Below are positions 1 to 6,743 of a stretch of DNA of 14,325 nucleotides, in pieces. The notes below the pieces were generated by a model, which saw only the letters and a list, made by a program, of their open reading frames with translations, had not been told where the DNA came from and did no database searches. Numbering within the stretch: position 1 is the stretch's first letter; each line of letters begins with the position of its first letter. The position numbers and the translations under genes are program-made. The stretch is from Chitinophagaceae bacterium (GTDB lineage: Bacteria > Bacteroidota > Bacteroidia > Chitinophagales > Chitinophagaceae). The DNA lies in contig CANHMN010000018.1 of the NCBI GenBank assembly GCA_947461645.1, forward strand, positions 1 through 14,325. Direction: 5' to 3'.

Positions 1-517
1 GAGTGCAACCCTGAGCCTTCATGTTGTTCAATAATTCATAGAGAGAAACTACATCTGGAGTAGTATGTGTTGATTCGAGTATTTGATCGCCAATTCTATT
101 GTGTATGGTGCTGATTAACCCGCAACGATGACCCAAAGCACTAAACAATTTCCAAAGCAGAGTAGCGATTGTTGTTTTGCCATTGGTTCCTGTAACACCC
201 ACGATTTTCATTGCTGAATCCGGCGAGTCATAGAAATTGTTGCAAATAGTACCAGCCGCTGTTGCTGCATTGGCTACACGTATATAGGTAACACCACTCA
301 CTTCCTTATCCAGCACCACATCTGTTACTACAGCTACCGCTCCTTTTTGAATGGCATCTTTGATAAAGTCATTACCATCAACCTGAGTTCCCGATAATGC
401 AATGAAGCAACTTCCGGGGGTAACTTTCCTGGAATCTGTTTGCAGATTCTTTATCTCTATTTCAGTGTCACCTGAAACAGAAAGTAAGTTAACCTTATAA
501 AGTAAATCCTTCAGCAT
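1..517 (-). CDS. murE: UDP-N-acetylmuramyl-tripeptide synthetase MurE (N-terminal part, cut by window edge)
   Basis: MurE is a cytoplasmic ATP-dependent ligase that adds the third stem-peptide residue (usually meso-diaminopimelate in Gram-negatives) to UDP-MurNAc-L-Ala-D-Glu. I translated 172 residues from the ATG at 517-515 to the window edge. The N-terminal substrate-binding domain shows TDSRKV (residues 27-32). The Mur-ligase ATP-binding loop TGTNGKTT is at 109-116, followed by HTTPD (151-155), a typical MurE segment that contacts the UDP-sugar. The central domain is incomplete and the C-terminal domain lies outside the window, so the residue selecting DAP or lysine cannot be read. It starts 10 bp after the ftsI stop with no Shine-Dalgarno-like sequence, so it is very likely co-transcribed with the division genes. 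Confidence 0.95.
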   Translation of the reverse strand, partial: MLKDLLYKVNLLSVSGDTEIEIKNLQTDSRKVTPGSCFIALSGTQVDGNDFIKDAIQKGAVAVVTDVVLDKEVSGVTYIRVANAATAAGTICNNFYDSPDSAMKIVGVTGTNGKTTIATLLWKLFSALGHRCGLISTIHNRIGDQILESTHTTPDVVSLYELLNNMKAQGCT

Positions 518-527
518 ATCAATTGGC

Positions 528-2657
528 TCAGTTGAGCATTATTAAAACTTTTTGTCCTTTTGTAAAACTTGTTCCTGCAGGAATACTTTGGCTTACCACT
601 TTCCCTTTTCCGGATGTAATGGTGGTAAGACCTTTGTTTTCCAATAAATAAATAGCATCCTTTAGCCCCATTCCTTTAACATCAGGCATAACGTTTACCT
701 GTGTAGCCAACTGGTTTGGGAAACGCATAACAGCAGCATTTGCTTTATACATAGAGCTTCTCCATGACCCTGGTTCTTTCATAGAATCAGAATAGGGAAT
801 TTTCAGGTTAGTAAAAATGGTTTCTAAATCGCTCTTGACACCAACATAGTTATATACTGCTGAATCAATTACAATGTTTGATTTCTTTATAGGCTTGGAA
901 AGACAATGAGAATATATTTTGTCGCTGATAGCTTTAAAAACTCTTCCCGACACATCCGCACCATATATTTTCTTTGACTTTCTTGTATTTTGAATAACCA
1001 CAGCCATAGAATATTTAGGATTATCAGAAGGGAAATAACCAATGAAAGACGCCTGATAAATTTTATTTCCTTTGTTGTATCCCTGATTGTTGTTTGCCGT
1101 TACAGCAGTCCCTGTTTTACCGGAAATGGAATAAACAGAATCATAAAGTATTCTGTGTGCAGTTCCGTGCAAACTGTCAACTACAGCTCTAAGGCATTCT
1201 TTCGCCTGAAGTAAAGTTTCGTCGCTGCAGATTTTATTTACAAGGACTTCAGGCATTATTTTTTTAACTTCAATGCCATATTCCTTAACAGCACTTACGA
1301 GATAAGGCTTCATCATTTTGCCATTATTGGCTACAGCATTATACAGCATGAGCATGTGTAGTGGTGTTACCAATTCTTCATAACCATGTGCCATGTATGG
1401 GATGGTAGTTTTGCCCCAACTTTTGCTTTTCGGACTTTTAATGGTTGGTCTTCCTGAAGTGGCAACAATATCGATACCGGTCATCTTGTTGAGGCGAAAT
1501 TTATCCAAATGAGCCCACCATTTCATTGGATCAGATTCGTAGTATTGATTAGCCAATTTGGCAAATGCAACATTGGAGCTTCTGGCAAAAGCATCTTTAA
1601 TAGTGATGGTACCAGTACCTAGGTGTGAATCTTTAATTCTCAATCCATAAAATCTTTTTTGTCCACCTTCGCAATCCACTAAAGTATTAGTAGTAACATA
1701 CTTATCTTCCAAAAGTGACAACAATGTAACCAACTTGAAAACAGATCCAGGTTCAGTTGCTTTTCCAATACCATAGTTGAGGTCTTCAATGTAGGTGGAG
1801 TCGGGTTGCATACCGAGATTTGCAATAGCTTTTATTTTTCCAGTTGCGGTTTCCATAACGATAACCGTTCCGTGTTGAGAGATGTTGTCAACCATCATCT
1901 TCATCAATTCTGTTTCCGCAACATCTTGAATGTAAGTATCAAGTGTTGTTATAATATCCTTTCCATTTTCCGGATCTACTTCCGCACCTTCAACAGGCAT
2001 GTAAACGCCTGCGGCATACCTCATCAAACGCTGACCTGTACTTCCTCTCAATAAACTGTCATAAGATTTTTCAAGACCAACATTTTTGGTGGAATCTTCT
2101 CTAGAAAGGCCAATGGTTCTGTTGGCCATCAACACATAAGGATTGATGCGCTTGTCTTTTGTATCAAAAATGAAACCACTTTTGTTTTTACCTAATCTAA
2201 TCAACGGGAAATTTCGCATGGCCTGGTACTCTTCGAAAGAAATTTTTCTTTTGAGGAGGTAGTAGCGTAGTTTTTTGGTATAAGACAAATCGAGTTCAGC
2301 TCTGTATTCTTCAACAGATTTATCGTTGAAGAGGGTATTCATAGCAATGGCGAGAGAGTCTATATTTTCTTTAAATCTTTTTCCGTCTTTTTCCCTTAAT
2401 CCCTCTGCGCCAAAATCAACATAAACATCATAAACAGGAACAGAGGTGCTTAGTATACTTCCATCTTCACTGAAGATACTGCCACGCTCTGCGCTAATGG
2501 GCATGTATTTGAGGTGTAAGCTGTCGCCGATGCCTTTCCAATATTTTCCTTGAACTGTTTGTATGTAAAATGCTCTACCTATTACTAAGGAGCCGAGAAG
2601 TATCATGCTGATAAAGCATAGGTATACTCTCCACAAAATGTCTTTCTTAATTTCCAA
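528..2657 (-). CDS. ftsI: Division-specific peptidoglycan transpeptidase FtsI (PBP3) with C-terminal PASTA domain
   Basis: A 709-residue class B penicillin-binding protein that cross-links septal peptidoglycan in the periplasm, anchored by one N-terminal membrane helix (about residues 12-33). The pedestal/dimerisation domain follows (about 50-220). The transpeptidase domain has all three active-site motifs: SVFK (catalytic S305, K308), SSN (360-362) and KTGTA (514-518). A single PASTA domain ends the protein (about 655-709), common in Bacteroidota FtsI. The start appears to be TTG at 2657-2655: an in-frame TGA lies seven codons upstream, no in-frame ATG lies between, and the first internal ATG (residue 18) would cut into the membrane helix. 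The N-terminus MEIKKDILWRVYL resembles homologue starts as I remember them. The gene lies 45 bp after ftsL and 10 bp before murE, in a standard dcw order. Confidence 0.96.
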   Translation of the reverse strand: MEIKKDILWRVYLCFISMILLGSLVIGRAFYIQTVQGKYWKGIGDSLHLKYMPISAERGSIFSEDGSILSTSVPVYDVYVDFGAEGLREKDGKRFKENIDSLAIAMNTLFNDKSVEEYRAELDLSYTKKLRYYLLKRKISFEEYQAMRNFPLIRLGKNKSGFIFDTKDKRINPYVLMANRTIGLSREDSTKNVGLEKSYDSLLRGSTGQRLMRYAAGVYMPVEGAEVDPENGKDIITTLDTYIQDVAETELMKMMVDNISQHGTVIVMETATGKIKAIANLGMQPDSTYIEDLNYGIGKATEPGSVFKLVTLLSLLEDKYVTTNTLVDCEGGQKRFYGLRIKDSHLGTGTITIKDAFARSSNVAFAKLANQYYESDPMKWWAHLDKFRLNKMTGIDIVATSGRPTIKSPKSKSWGKTTIPYMAHGYEELVTPLHMLMLYNAVANNGKMMKPYLVSAVKEYGIEVKKIMPEVLVNKICSDETLLQAKECLRAVVDSLHGTAHRILYDSVYSISGKTGTAVTANNNQGYNKGNKIYQASFIGYFPSDNPKYSMAVVIQNTRKSKKIYGADVSGRVFKAISDKIYSHCLSKPIKKSNIVIDSAVYNYVGVKSDLETIFTNLKIPYSDSMKEPGSWRSSMYKANAAVMRFPNQLATQVNVMPDVKGMGLKDAIYLLENKGLTTITSGKGKVVSQSIPAGTSFTKGQKVLIMLN

Positions 2658-2702
2658 TTTTACAAGCAGCGTTAATCATTACAGAATCTATTTTATGTTT
2701 AC

Positions 2703-3047
2703 TTAGGGTTTGGATTGGAGGGTATCGTTTAAAACCATTGGTGGCTCTTTTACTTCTTTCAGTCCTAGCGGTTCTACTACTTTGAGAAGTTCGCTCGCTT
2801 TACTTCTGAAAATAACTTCGCTTTTAATTGTTTTGTATTCATATTCTAGCTCTCTAACATTTTTTTCCCCCTCACTGATTTTACGAGTGAGCTTGTCTGC
2901 ATAATGACCATTGTATATATACAAAATGGCTAGTAATGCGAGATAGAATATGAAGGGTATGTTTTTTACAATTGCTGCGTAGTTGAATATTTTTTTGAAT
3001 TCCAACTTTTCACCCGACAATTGTTTCTTTTCTTTTTTTTCGCTCAT
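2703..3047 (-). CDS. ftsL: FtsL-like bitopic division protein
   Basis: A 114-residue protein with a charged cytoplasmic N-terminus (residues 1-29), one membrane helix (about 31-47, rich in F, L, I and Y) and a periplasmic segment of coiled-coil character (about 50-90, alternating charged and hydrophobic residues), ending in a short proline-containing tail. FtsL proteins form a complex with FtsB and FtsQ and activate FtsW/FtsI. Sequence conservation in FtsL is weak, so the call rests on size, topology and position between rsmH and ftsI, the normal ftsL slot. The ATG overlaps the rsmH stop by one base (TAATG), which suggests translational coupling. It could equally be called a Bacteroidota FtsL-like family protein of unproven function. 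Confidence 0.85.
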   Translation of the reverse strand: MSEKKEKKQLSGEKLEFKKIFNYAAIVKNIPFIFYLALLAILYIYNGHYADKLTRKISEGEKNVRELEYEYKTIKSEVIFRSKASELLKVVEPLGLKEVKEPPMVLNDTLQSKP

Positions 3048-4000
3048 TACTGATCGTTACTTTTTTCGGCCACTCTTAGTTTGGCACTTCTTGATCTTGG
3101 GTTTTTCTTCAGCTCATCAGTTCCTGCAGTTTTCGGTTTCTTGTTAACAGGCAAAAGAATTTTTGGTGCTGTTGTTCCAAAGACATCGTCTTTTAGCTCT
3201 TCTTCATGTGCATTGCATTTGAAAAAATGCTTTACAATTCTGTCTTCAATCGAATGGAAAGTTATTACTGCAATTCTTCCATCGGGATTTAACAACTGAA
3301 TAGATTGTTCCAAAAGCTCTCTGAGGGCACCTAATTCATCGTTCACTTCAATTCTCAAAGCCTGAAAAACCTGCGCGAAATACTTGTTGGGATTTCCTTT
3401 CACAATGGACTGAACTGCTTCCTTAAAACGAGCGATGGTTGATAGCGGGGTCAATGCTCTTTTTTCAACAATCAATCTGGCAAGGGTTTTGGCATTGGTA
3501 ACTTCCCCGTACTTTTCAAACATTTTGTGCAATTGATGTTCCGAAAAGCTAGCCAACACATCTGCAGCAGTAACAGCTTGTTTTACATTCATCCTCATGT
3601 CAAGCGGCGCATCGAAACGAATGGAAAATCCTCTTTCTGCTTCATCAAACTGATGGCTTGAAACGCCAAGATCTGCAAGGATTCCATCTACTTTAGCAAC
3701 TTGATTTACCCTCAGAAATTTTTTGATGTGCTTGAAATTCTGCGGAATAAAATGCAGCCTCTTGTCGCTAGGGCAGTTGGCAGCTGCAGCCTCGTCCTGA
3801 TCAAAAACAAAAAGCTTCCCCTGAGGACCTAAGCAGTTGAGTATTGCGCTGCTGTGACCACCACCGCCAAATGTACAATCAACGTAAACCCCATCAGGCT
3901 TGATATTGAGGGCTTCTATGGTTTCGTTCAACAATACCGGAACGTGGTATGATTGATTAGAAGCGGCCGTTTCCATATCGTTTGGTTTGATGGCTTTCAC
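3047..4000 (-). CDS. rsmH: 16S rRNA (cytosine(1402)-N(4))-methyltransferase RsmH (MraW)
   Basis: RsmH uses S-adenosylmethionine to methylate N4 of C1402 in 16S rRNA, near the ribosomal P site. Family landmarks are all present (residues counted from the GTG): YHVPVLL (18-24), the SAM-binding loop TFGGGGHS (43-50), DQD (67-69), DLGVSSHQFD (110-119), ERGFSIR (122-128), LDMRM (133-137), FHSIEDRIVK (248-257) and NPRSRSAKLR (300-309). The length of 317 is usual. The open frame can start at GTG (4000-3998), 6 bp after mraZ. An in-frame ATG at 3976-3974 (residue 9) gives a leader before YHVPVLL closer to the family norm, and I slightly favour that ATG. The stop overlaps the ftsL start by one base. 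Confidence 0.97.
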   Translation of the reverse strand: MKAIKPNDMETAASNQSYHVPVLLNETIEALNIKPDGVYVDCTFGGGGHSSAILNCLGPQGKLFVFDQDEAAAANCPSDKRLHFIPQNFKHIKKFLRVNQVAKVDGILADLGVSSHQFDEAERGFSIRFDAPLDMRMNVKQAVTAADVLASFSEHQLHKMFEKYGEVTNAKTLARLIVEKRALTPLSTIARFKEAVQSIVKGNPNKYFAQVFQALRIEVNDELGALRELLEQSIQLLNPDGRIAVITFHSIEDRIVKHFFKCNAHEEELKDDVFGTTAPKILLPVNKKPKTAGTDELKKNPRSRSAKLRVAEKSNDQ

Positions 4001-4006
4001 GATCTT

Positions 4007-4474
4007 TTACAATGGTAGCTGATCGTCAATTTTATTCATCACTTCTTGCGCAAGCTTGCTAAAGCCTTCGGGTGTGATGGCATCAAAGAACTGTTGATAT
4101 TTATCCTTGTCCCATATCTCAATTTTATTGACCGCCGAAACAAGCACGATGTCTTTTTGAAGCGCCGCATATTCCATCAGAGACTTTGGCAACAAAATCC
4201 TTCCAGCAGTGTCGGGCTCAATTTGAGTAGCGCCATTCAAGAAATAACGTCTGAACTCTCTAACTTTGGGATCGAAGTCGTTAAGGCGACTGATTTTTTC
4301 GTAGAGCGGAGTCCAGGTTTGAAGCGGATAAAGGGTGAGACATTTTTCAAAACCCCTGTTGAGTACAAAAAGAGGCTTTTCCGTTTCGGGCAGCTGCTTT
4401 TTGAAGCCGGCCGGAAGCAGAAATCTTCCTTTTGCGTCAACCGTAGATTCATATTCGCCTATGAAACCTAGCAT
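4007..4474 (-). CDS. mraZ: Transcriptional regulator MraZ, first gene of the dcw cluster
   Basis: MraZ is a DNA-binding protein with two SpoVT/AbrB-like swapped-hairpin half-domains that assembles into ring-shaped oligomers and regulates its own operon. The 155 residues show both repeats: DAKGRFLLP (13-21) in the N-terminal half and DTAGRILLP (88-96) in the C-terminal half, matching the family DxxGR-xxxP signature twice. The ATG start is clear (MLGFIGEYES, like other MraZ N-termini) and the next gene is rsmH, the invariant partner. Four 10-bp-spaced GTG(T/G) boxes lie 36-69 bp upstream and are the likely binding site for this protein, which would make it autoregulatory. Binding is inferred and not shown. 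Confidence 0.96.
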   Translation of the reverse strand: MLGFIGEYESTVDAKGRFLLPAGFKKQLPETEKPLFVLNRGFEKCLTLYPLQTWTPLYEKISRLNDFDPKVREFRRYFLNGATQIEPDTAGRILLPKSLMEYAALQKDIVLVSAVNKIEIWDKDKYQQFFDAITPEGFSKLAQEVMNKIDDQLPL

Positions 4475-4509
4475 TTAAGGGGATTTTTGGGTTTTTAAAT
4501 AAATAATCG

Positions 4510-4543
4510 ACACAAATTAACACAATTTCCCACTTTGAGACAC
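4510..4543 (-). promoter_or_regulatory. Putative MraZ operator: four GTG(T/G) boxes at 10-bp period
   Basis: Read on the minus strand toward mraZ, the tetranucleotides GTGT, GTGG, GTGT and GTGT occupy 4543-4540, 4533-4530, 4523-4520 and 4513-4510, exactly ten bases (one helical turn) apart. Published MraZ sites are tandem repeats of this kind (TGGG-type in Escherichia coli, AAAGTG(T/G) in Mollicutes); the second box here reads AAAGTGGG. The array sits just upstream of mraZ, where autoregulation is expected. The box pattern is seen directly and binding is inferred. I did not find a clean TAnnTTTG element beside it. Confidence 0.75.
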
Positions 4544-4561
4544 CTTTTTGGGCCAACATAT

Positions 4562-4662
4562 TTATCCACAAGTGTATATGGCCTGATTTTACTGGTTTTT
4601 TCAGCGAAAAAAGACGTTTTTTTTCCTTTATGGTGTGAATTGATGTGGAAAAGTGTGGATAA
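4562..4662. promoter_or_regulatory. Cluster of DnaA-box-like 9-mers between mraZ and the histidine kinase
   Basis: The perfect DnaA-box consensus TTATCCACA occurs at 4562-4570 on the plus strand and again at 4654-4662 on the minus strand. A one-mismatch copy, TTTTCCACA, is at 4644-4652 on the minus strand, one base from the perfect box. A weaker CAATTCACA follows at 4634-4642, again after one base, giving a 10-bp period. Between the two groups lie alternating T6/A6/T8 tracts (4596-4624). This could be a DnaA-regulated promoter region for the division operon, a DnaA-titrating cluster or part of a replication origin. No dnaA or dnaN gene is in the window to help decide. Confidence 0.6.
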
Positions 4663-4682
4663 CCCCGGAGTTTAGGCTAAAA

Positions 4683-6008
4683 TCACGTTGCCAGGGGAAA
4701 ACTGATGATGAAAGTAGAACCTGAACCTAAAGAACTTTCAGGTTTGATTGTGCCCTGATGAGCCTCTACAACTGATTTTACATAGCTCAATCCTAAGCCG
4801 AATCCTTTTACGTTGTGGATGTTACCCGTATGTGCACGGTAAAATTTTTCAAAAATGCGGCTGAGGGTTTCTTTACTCATTCCTATCCCATTGTCTTTGA
4901 TATACAAAATGAATCTTTTGTTGGCGTTTTTGGTTGAGACAACAATTTTTACCCCTTCTGATTTGGAATACTTAATAGCATTATCGAGCAAATTGGCAAT
5001 GATGTTGGCGATATGAAGTTCATCAGCCATAATCATGTCTGTTTGGGCATCCAGATGAAGTTCAATGGTTCCGTTTTTTTCTTGAAGAGGGAGGCTTATG
5101 TTTTTTACGGCATTGTTGATAAGCTGATGAAATGAAGTTATTTTAAGGTTCAGCTGTACTTCTCTTCTATCAAGCAATGCGGCCTGTAAAATCGTTTCCA
5201 CTTGTTTGTTCATCCGCTTGTTTTCTTCCTTAATGATGTCTATGAAGTAGCCTGATTTTTCAGGATTGGCAACCACTTTTTCATTTTTCAAGGCATCAAC
5301 AGCAAGAGAAATGGTAGCCAGTGGCGTCTTGAATTCATGCGTCATGTTGTTGATGAAATCTGACTTTATTTCACTTAATTTTTTCTGACGCAACAACGCC
5401 CTTATTGTTAAAAAAAATGCTGTAATGATGATTAAGGTAAAAAGTATGGATCCTAAAATGAACCATAAGATTTCTTTGAATACAATTTGATTTTGATGAG
5501 GGACTATTACCACTAAAAACTCTTCTTTAGCCAGGTTCTCAAAACTACTTCCGGGAGGTGGCAATAGTGGTAACGCCACATTGGTATTGTGTGCGGAATC
5601 TATAAAATACTTGAAGAAATTATCACTTTGTATCTGATCGCCAACAATGCTGTTGTCTGAAACAGCAAATTCAAACGGAACATCTTCCAGCATGTGCATG
5701 TGCATCGACTTCCGAATGATGGCGCCAATTTCATCTTTGGTAAACCTTTGCATGACCGATGGTCGGAGCACCTCCAGCTTCATTTTGTCGTTGGTAAACG
5801 TATGTCCTTTAGCTTTATCAAGGTTGAACAAATTGGACTTGTCTTCCATCAATCTTTCTGCCGCCTCTGAAGTGGCAAGAAAGATATTTTCTTTAAGCTG
5901 TTTTTCTTTTGTTTTATGTGCAGATGTCAACCATACAAATTGAAAATAAATCAATCCCAGCAAGGAAAGTGTAATCATCACAGCTATGGCGGGAAAGATT
6001 TTTTTCAT
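4683..6008 (-). CDS. Membrane sensor histidine kinase, no adjacent response regulator
   Basis: A 441-residue two-component sensor. It has an N-terminal membrane helix (about 6-28), a periplasmic sensing region of about 145 residues without a domain I recognise, and a second membrane helix (about 177-202). The HisKA dimerisation domain follows with phosphoacceptor H224 in MTHEFKTPL (222-230). The HATPase_c domain has the N box (N339 and N343 in NLLDNAIKYS), G1 box DNGIGM (372-377), F box FEKFYRA (386-392) and G2 box GFGLGLSYV (402-410). All catalytic motifs look intact. The signal is unknown. No response regulator flanks it: mraZ is downstream and yqgE is divergent upstream, so the partner must be encoded elsewhere. 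The gene ends 208 bp before mraZ and could partly read through into the dcw operon. Confidence 0.95.
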   Translation of the reverse strand: MKKIFPAIAVMITLSLLGLIYFQFVWLTSAHKTKEKQLKENIFLATSEAAERLMEDKSNLFNLDKAKGHTFTNDKMKLEVLRPSVMQRFTKDEIGAIIRKSMHMHMLEDVPFEFAVSDNSIVGDQIQSDNFFKYFIDSAHNTNVALPLLPPPGSSFENLAKEEFLVVIVPHQNQIVFKEILWFILGSILFTLIIITAFFLTIRALLRQKKLSEIKSDFINNMTHEFKTPLATISLAVDALKNEKVVANPEKSGYFIDIIKEENKRMNKQVETILQAALLDRREVQLNLKITSFHQLINNAVKNISLPLQEKNGTIELHLDAQTDMIMADELHIANIIANLLDNAIKYSKSEGVKIVVSTKNANKRFILYIKDNGIGMSKETLSRIFEKFYRAHTGNIHNVKGFGLGLSYVKSVVEAHQGTIKPESSLGSGSTFIISFPLAT

Positions 6009-6051
6009 GTATCGGTAGAACCCTTGTTTAAATTTTTAAAAAGATGAATGG

Positions 6052-6059
6052 CAAAAGTA
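6052..6059 (-). promoter_or_regulatory. Putative -7 element of the histidine kinase promoter
   Basis: On the minus strand the octamer TACTTTTG matches the Bacteroidota -7 consensus TAnnTTTG exactly, 43 bp upstream of the kinase ATG. A good -33 TTTG at the usual 19-bp spacing is not evident. A similar string, AACTTTTG, lies 49 bp further upstream (both copies sit in the repeated decamer TGGCAAAAGT, plus strand 6049-6058 and 6098-6107), so a second start site is possible. Confidence 0.45.
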
Positions 6060-6076
6060 AAGCAAATCTCATCTTC

Positions 6077-6089
6077 CTGTAAATTACAG
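6077..6089. promoter_or_regulatory. Small palindrome in the divergent kinase/yqgE region
   Basis: CTGTAA-A-TTACAG is a perfect 6-1-6 palindrome placed between the two TGGCAAAAGT copies and between the divergent genes. The size and symmetry would suit a dimeric regulator, but a chance occurrence in AT-rich DNA is quite possible. Confidence 0.3.
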
Positions 6090-6178
6090 AATATTAGTGG
6101 CAAAAGTTTAACTTTCCCGTAAAAGAAAAGAATGGCTGAAATGGATTTTGTTTGTCAATTATTGCCTACTTTAGAAAT

Positions 6179-6730
6179 ATGATTTTGCCTGGAGAAAATA
6201 CTTTGCTCATTGCTGATCCTTTTTTAAAAGACAACCATTTTACACGCTCGGTTGTTTATTTGTGTAACCACGATAAAGAAGGCAGCTTTGGATTTTCACT
6301 AAACAAAAGATTTGAGTACAATCTGAATGATTTGGTTGAACATGTTCAGCTTCCCAACATACCTATTTTTGTGGGAGGGCCTGTAGGAAATGACGCCCTT
6401 CACTTTCTCCATCGTTATCCTGAACTTATTTCCGATTCGCAAAAAATTAAAGAAGGAATGTATTGGGGTGGCAATTTCAAAGATGTGGTTTCCTTGCTTC
6501 ATTCCGGACATTACGATCCCCAAAAATTGAAATTTTTTGTTGGATACAGCGGCTGGGGTGCTAATCAACTTCAGGATGAATTGAACGAGAAGAGTTGGTT
6601 AATTGCAGAAGCTGACACCAATATTGTTTTTGAAACATCATGCGAAAGCGTCTGGAAAGAAAGCGTGAAAAAATTAGGCAAAGATTACCGCGAAATCATC
6701 AACTATCCCATAGATCCTCAACTTAACTAA
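6179..6730 (+). CDS. yqgE: YqgE/AlgH family protein
   Basis: A 183-residue member of the YqgE/AlgH family (DUF179), a widespread cytoplasmic fold of unsettled biochemical role; early links to alginate regulation in Pseudomonas are not established. Recognisable family segments from the ATG are LLIADPFLKD (9-18), RSVVYLCNHDKEGSFGF (22-38) and FVGGPVG near residue 65, with YSGWGANQLQ in the second half. The frame is open further up to a TTG at 6152, but the ATG at 6179 matches the usual family start just before the conserved LL-ADP segment. The upstream stretch also contains TACTTTAG (6167-6174), one mismatch from a TAnnTTTG promoter element. It ends 13 bp before the acyltransferase, probably forming a two-gene unit. 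Confidence 0.92.
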   Translation: MILPGENTLLIADPFLKDNHFTRSVVYLCNHDKEGSFGFSLNKRFEYNLNDLVEHVQLPNIPIFVGGPVGNDALHFLHRYPELISDSQKIKEGMYWGGNFKDVVSLLHSGHYDPQKLKFFVGYSGWGANQLQDELNEKSWLIAEADTNIVFETSCESVWKESVKKLGKDYREIINYPIDPQLN

Positions 6731-6743
6731 AACCAAAACTGTC

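Noticed and set aside
4046..4471. 141-residue plus-strand open frame opposite mraZ
   Set aside because: It is an antisense shadow of mraZ with no recognisable features and no promoter. mraZ itself is unambiguous.
6152..6178. Upstream TTG start adding nine residues to YqgE
   Set aside because: The ATG at 6179 fits the family N-terminus and the extra stretch overlaps a promoter-like element.
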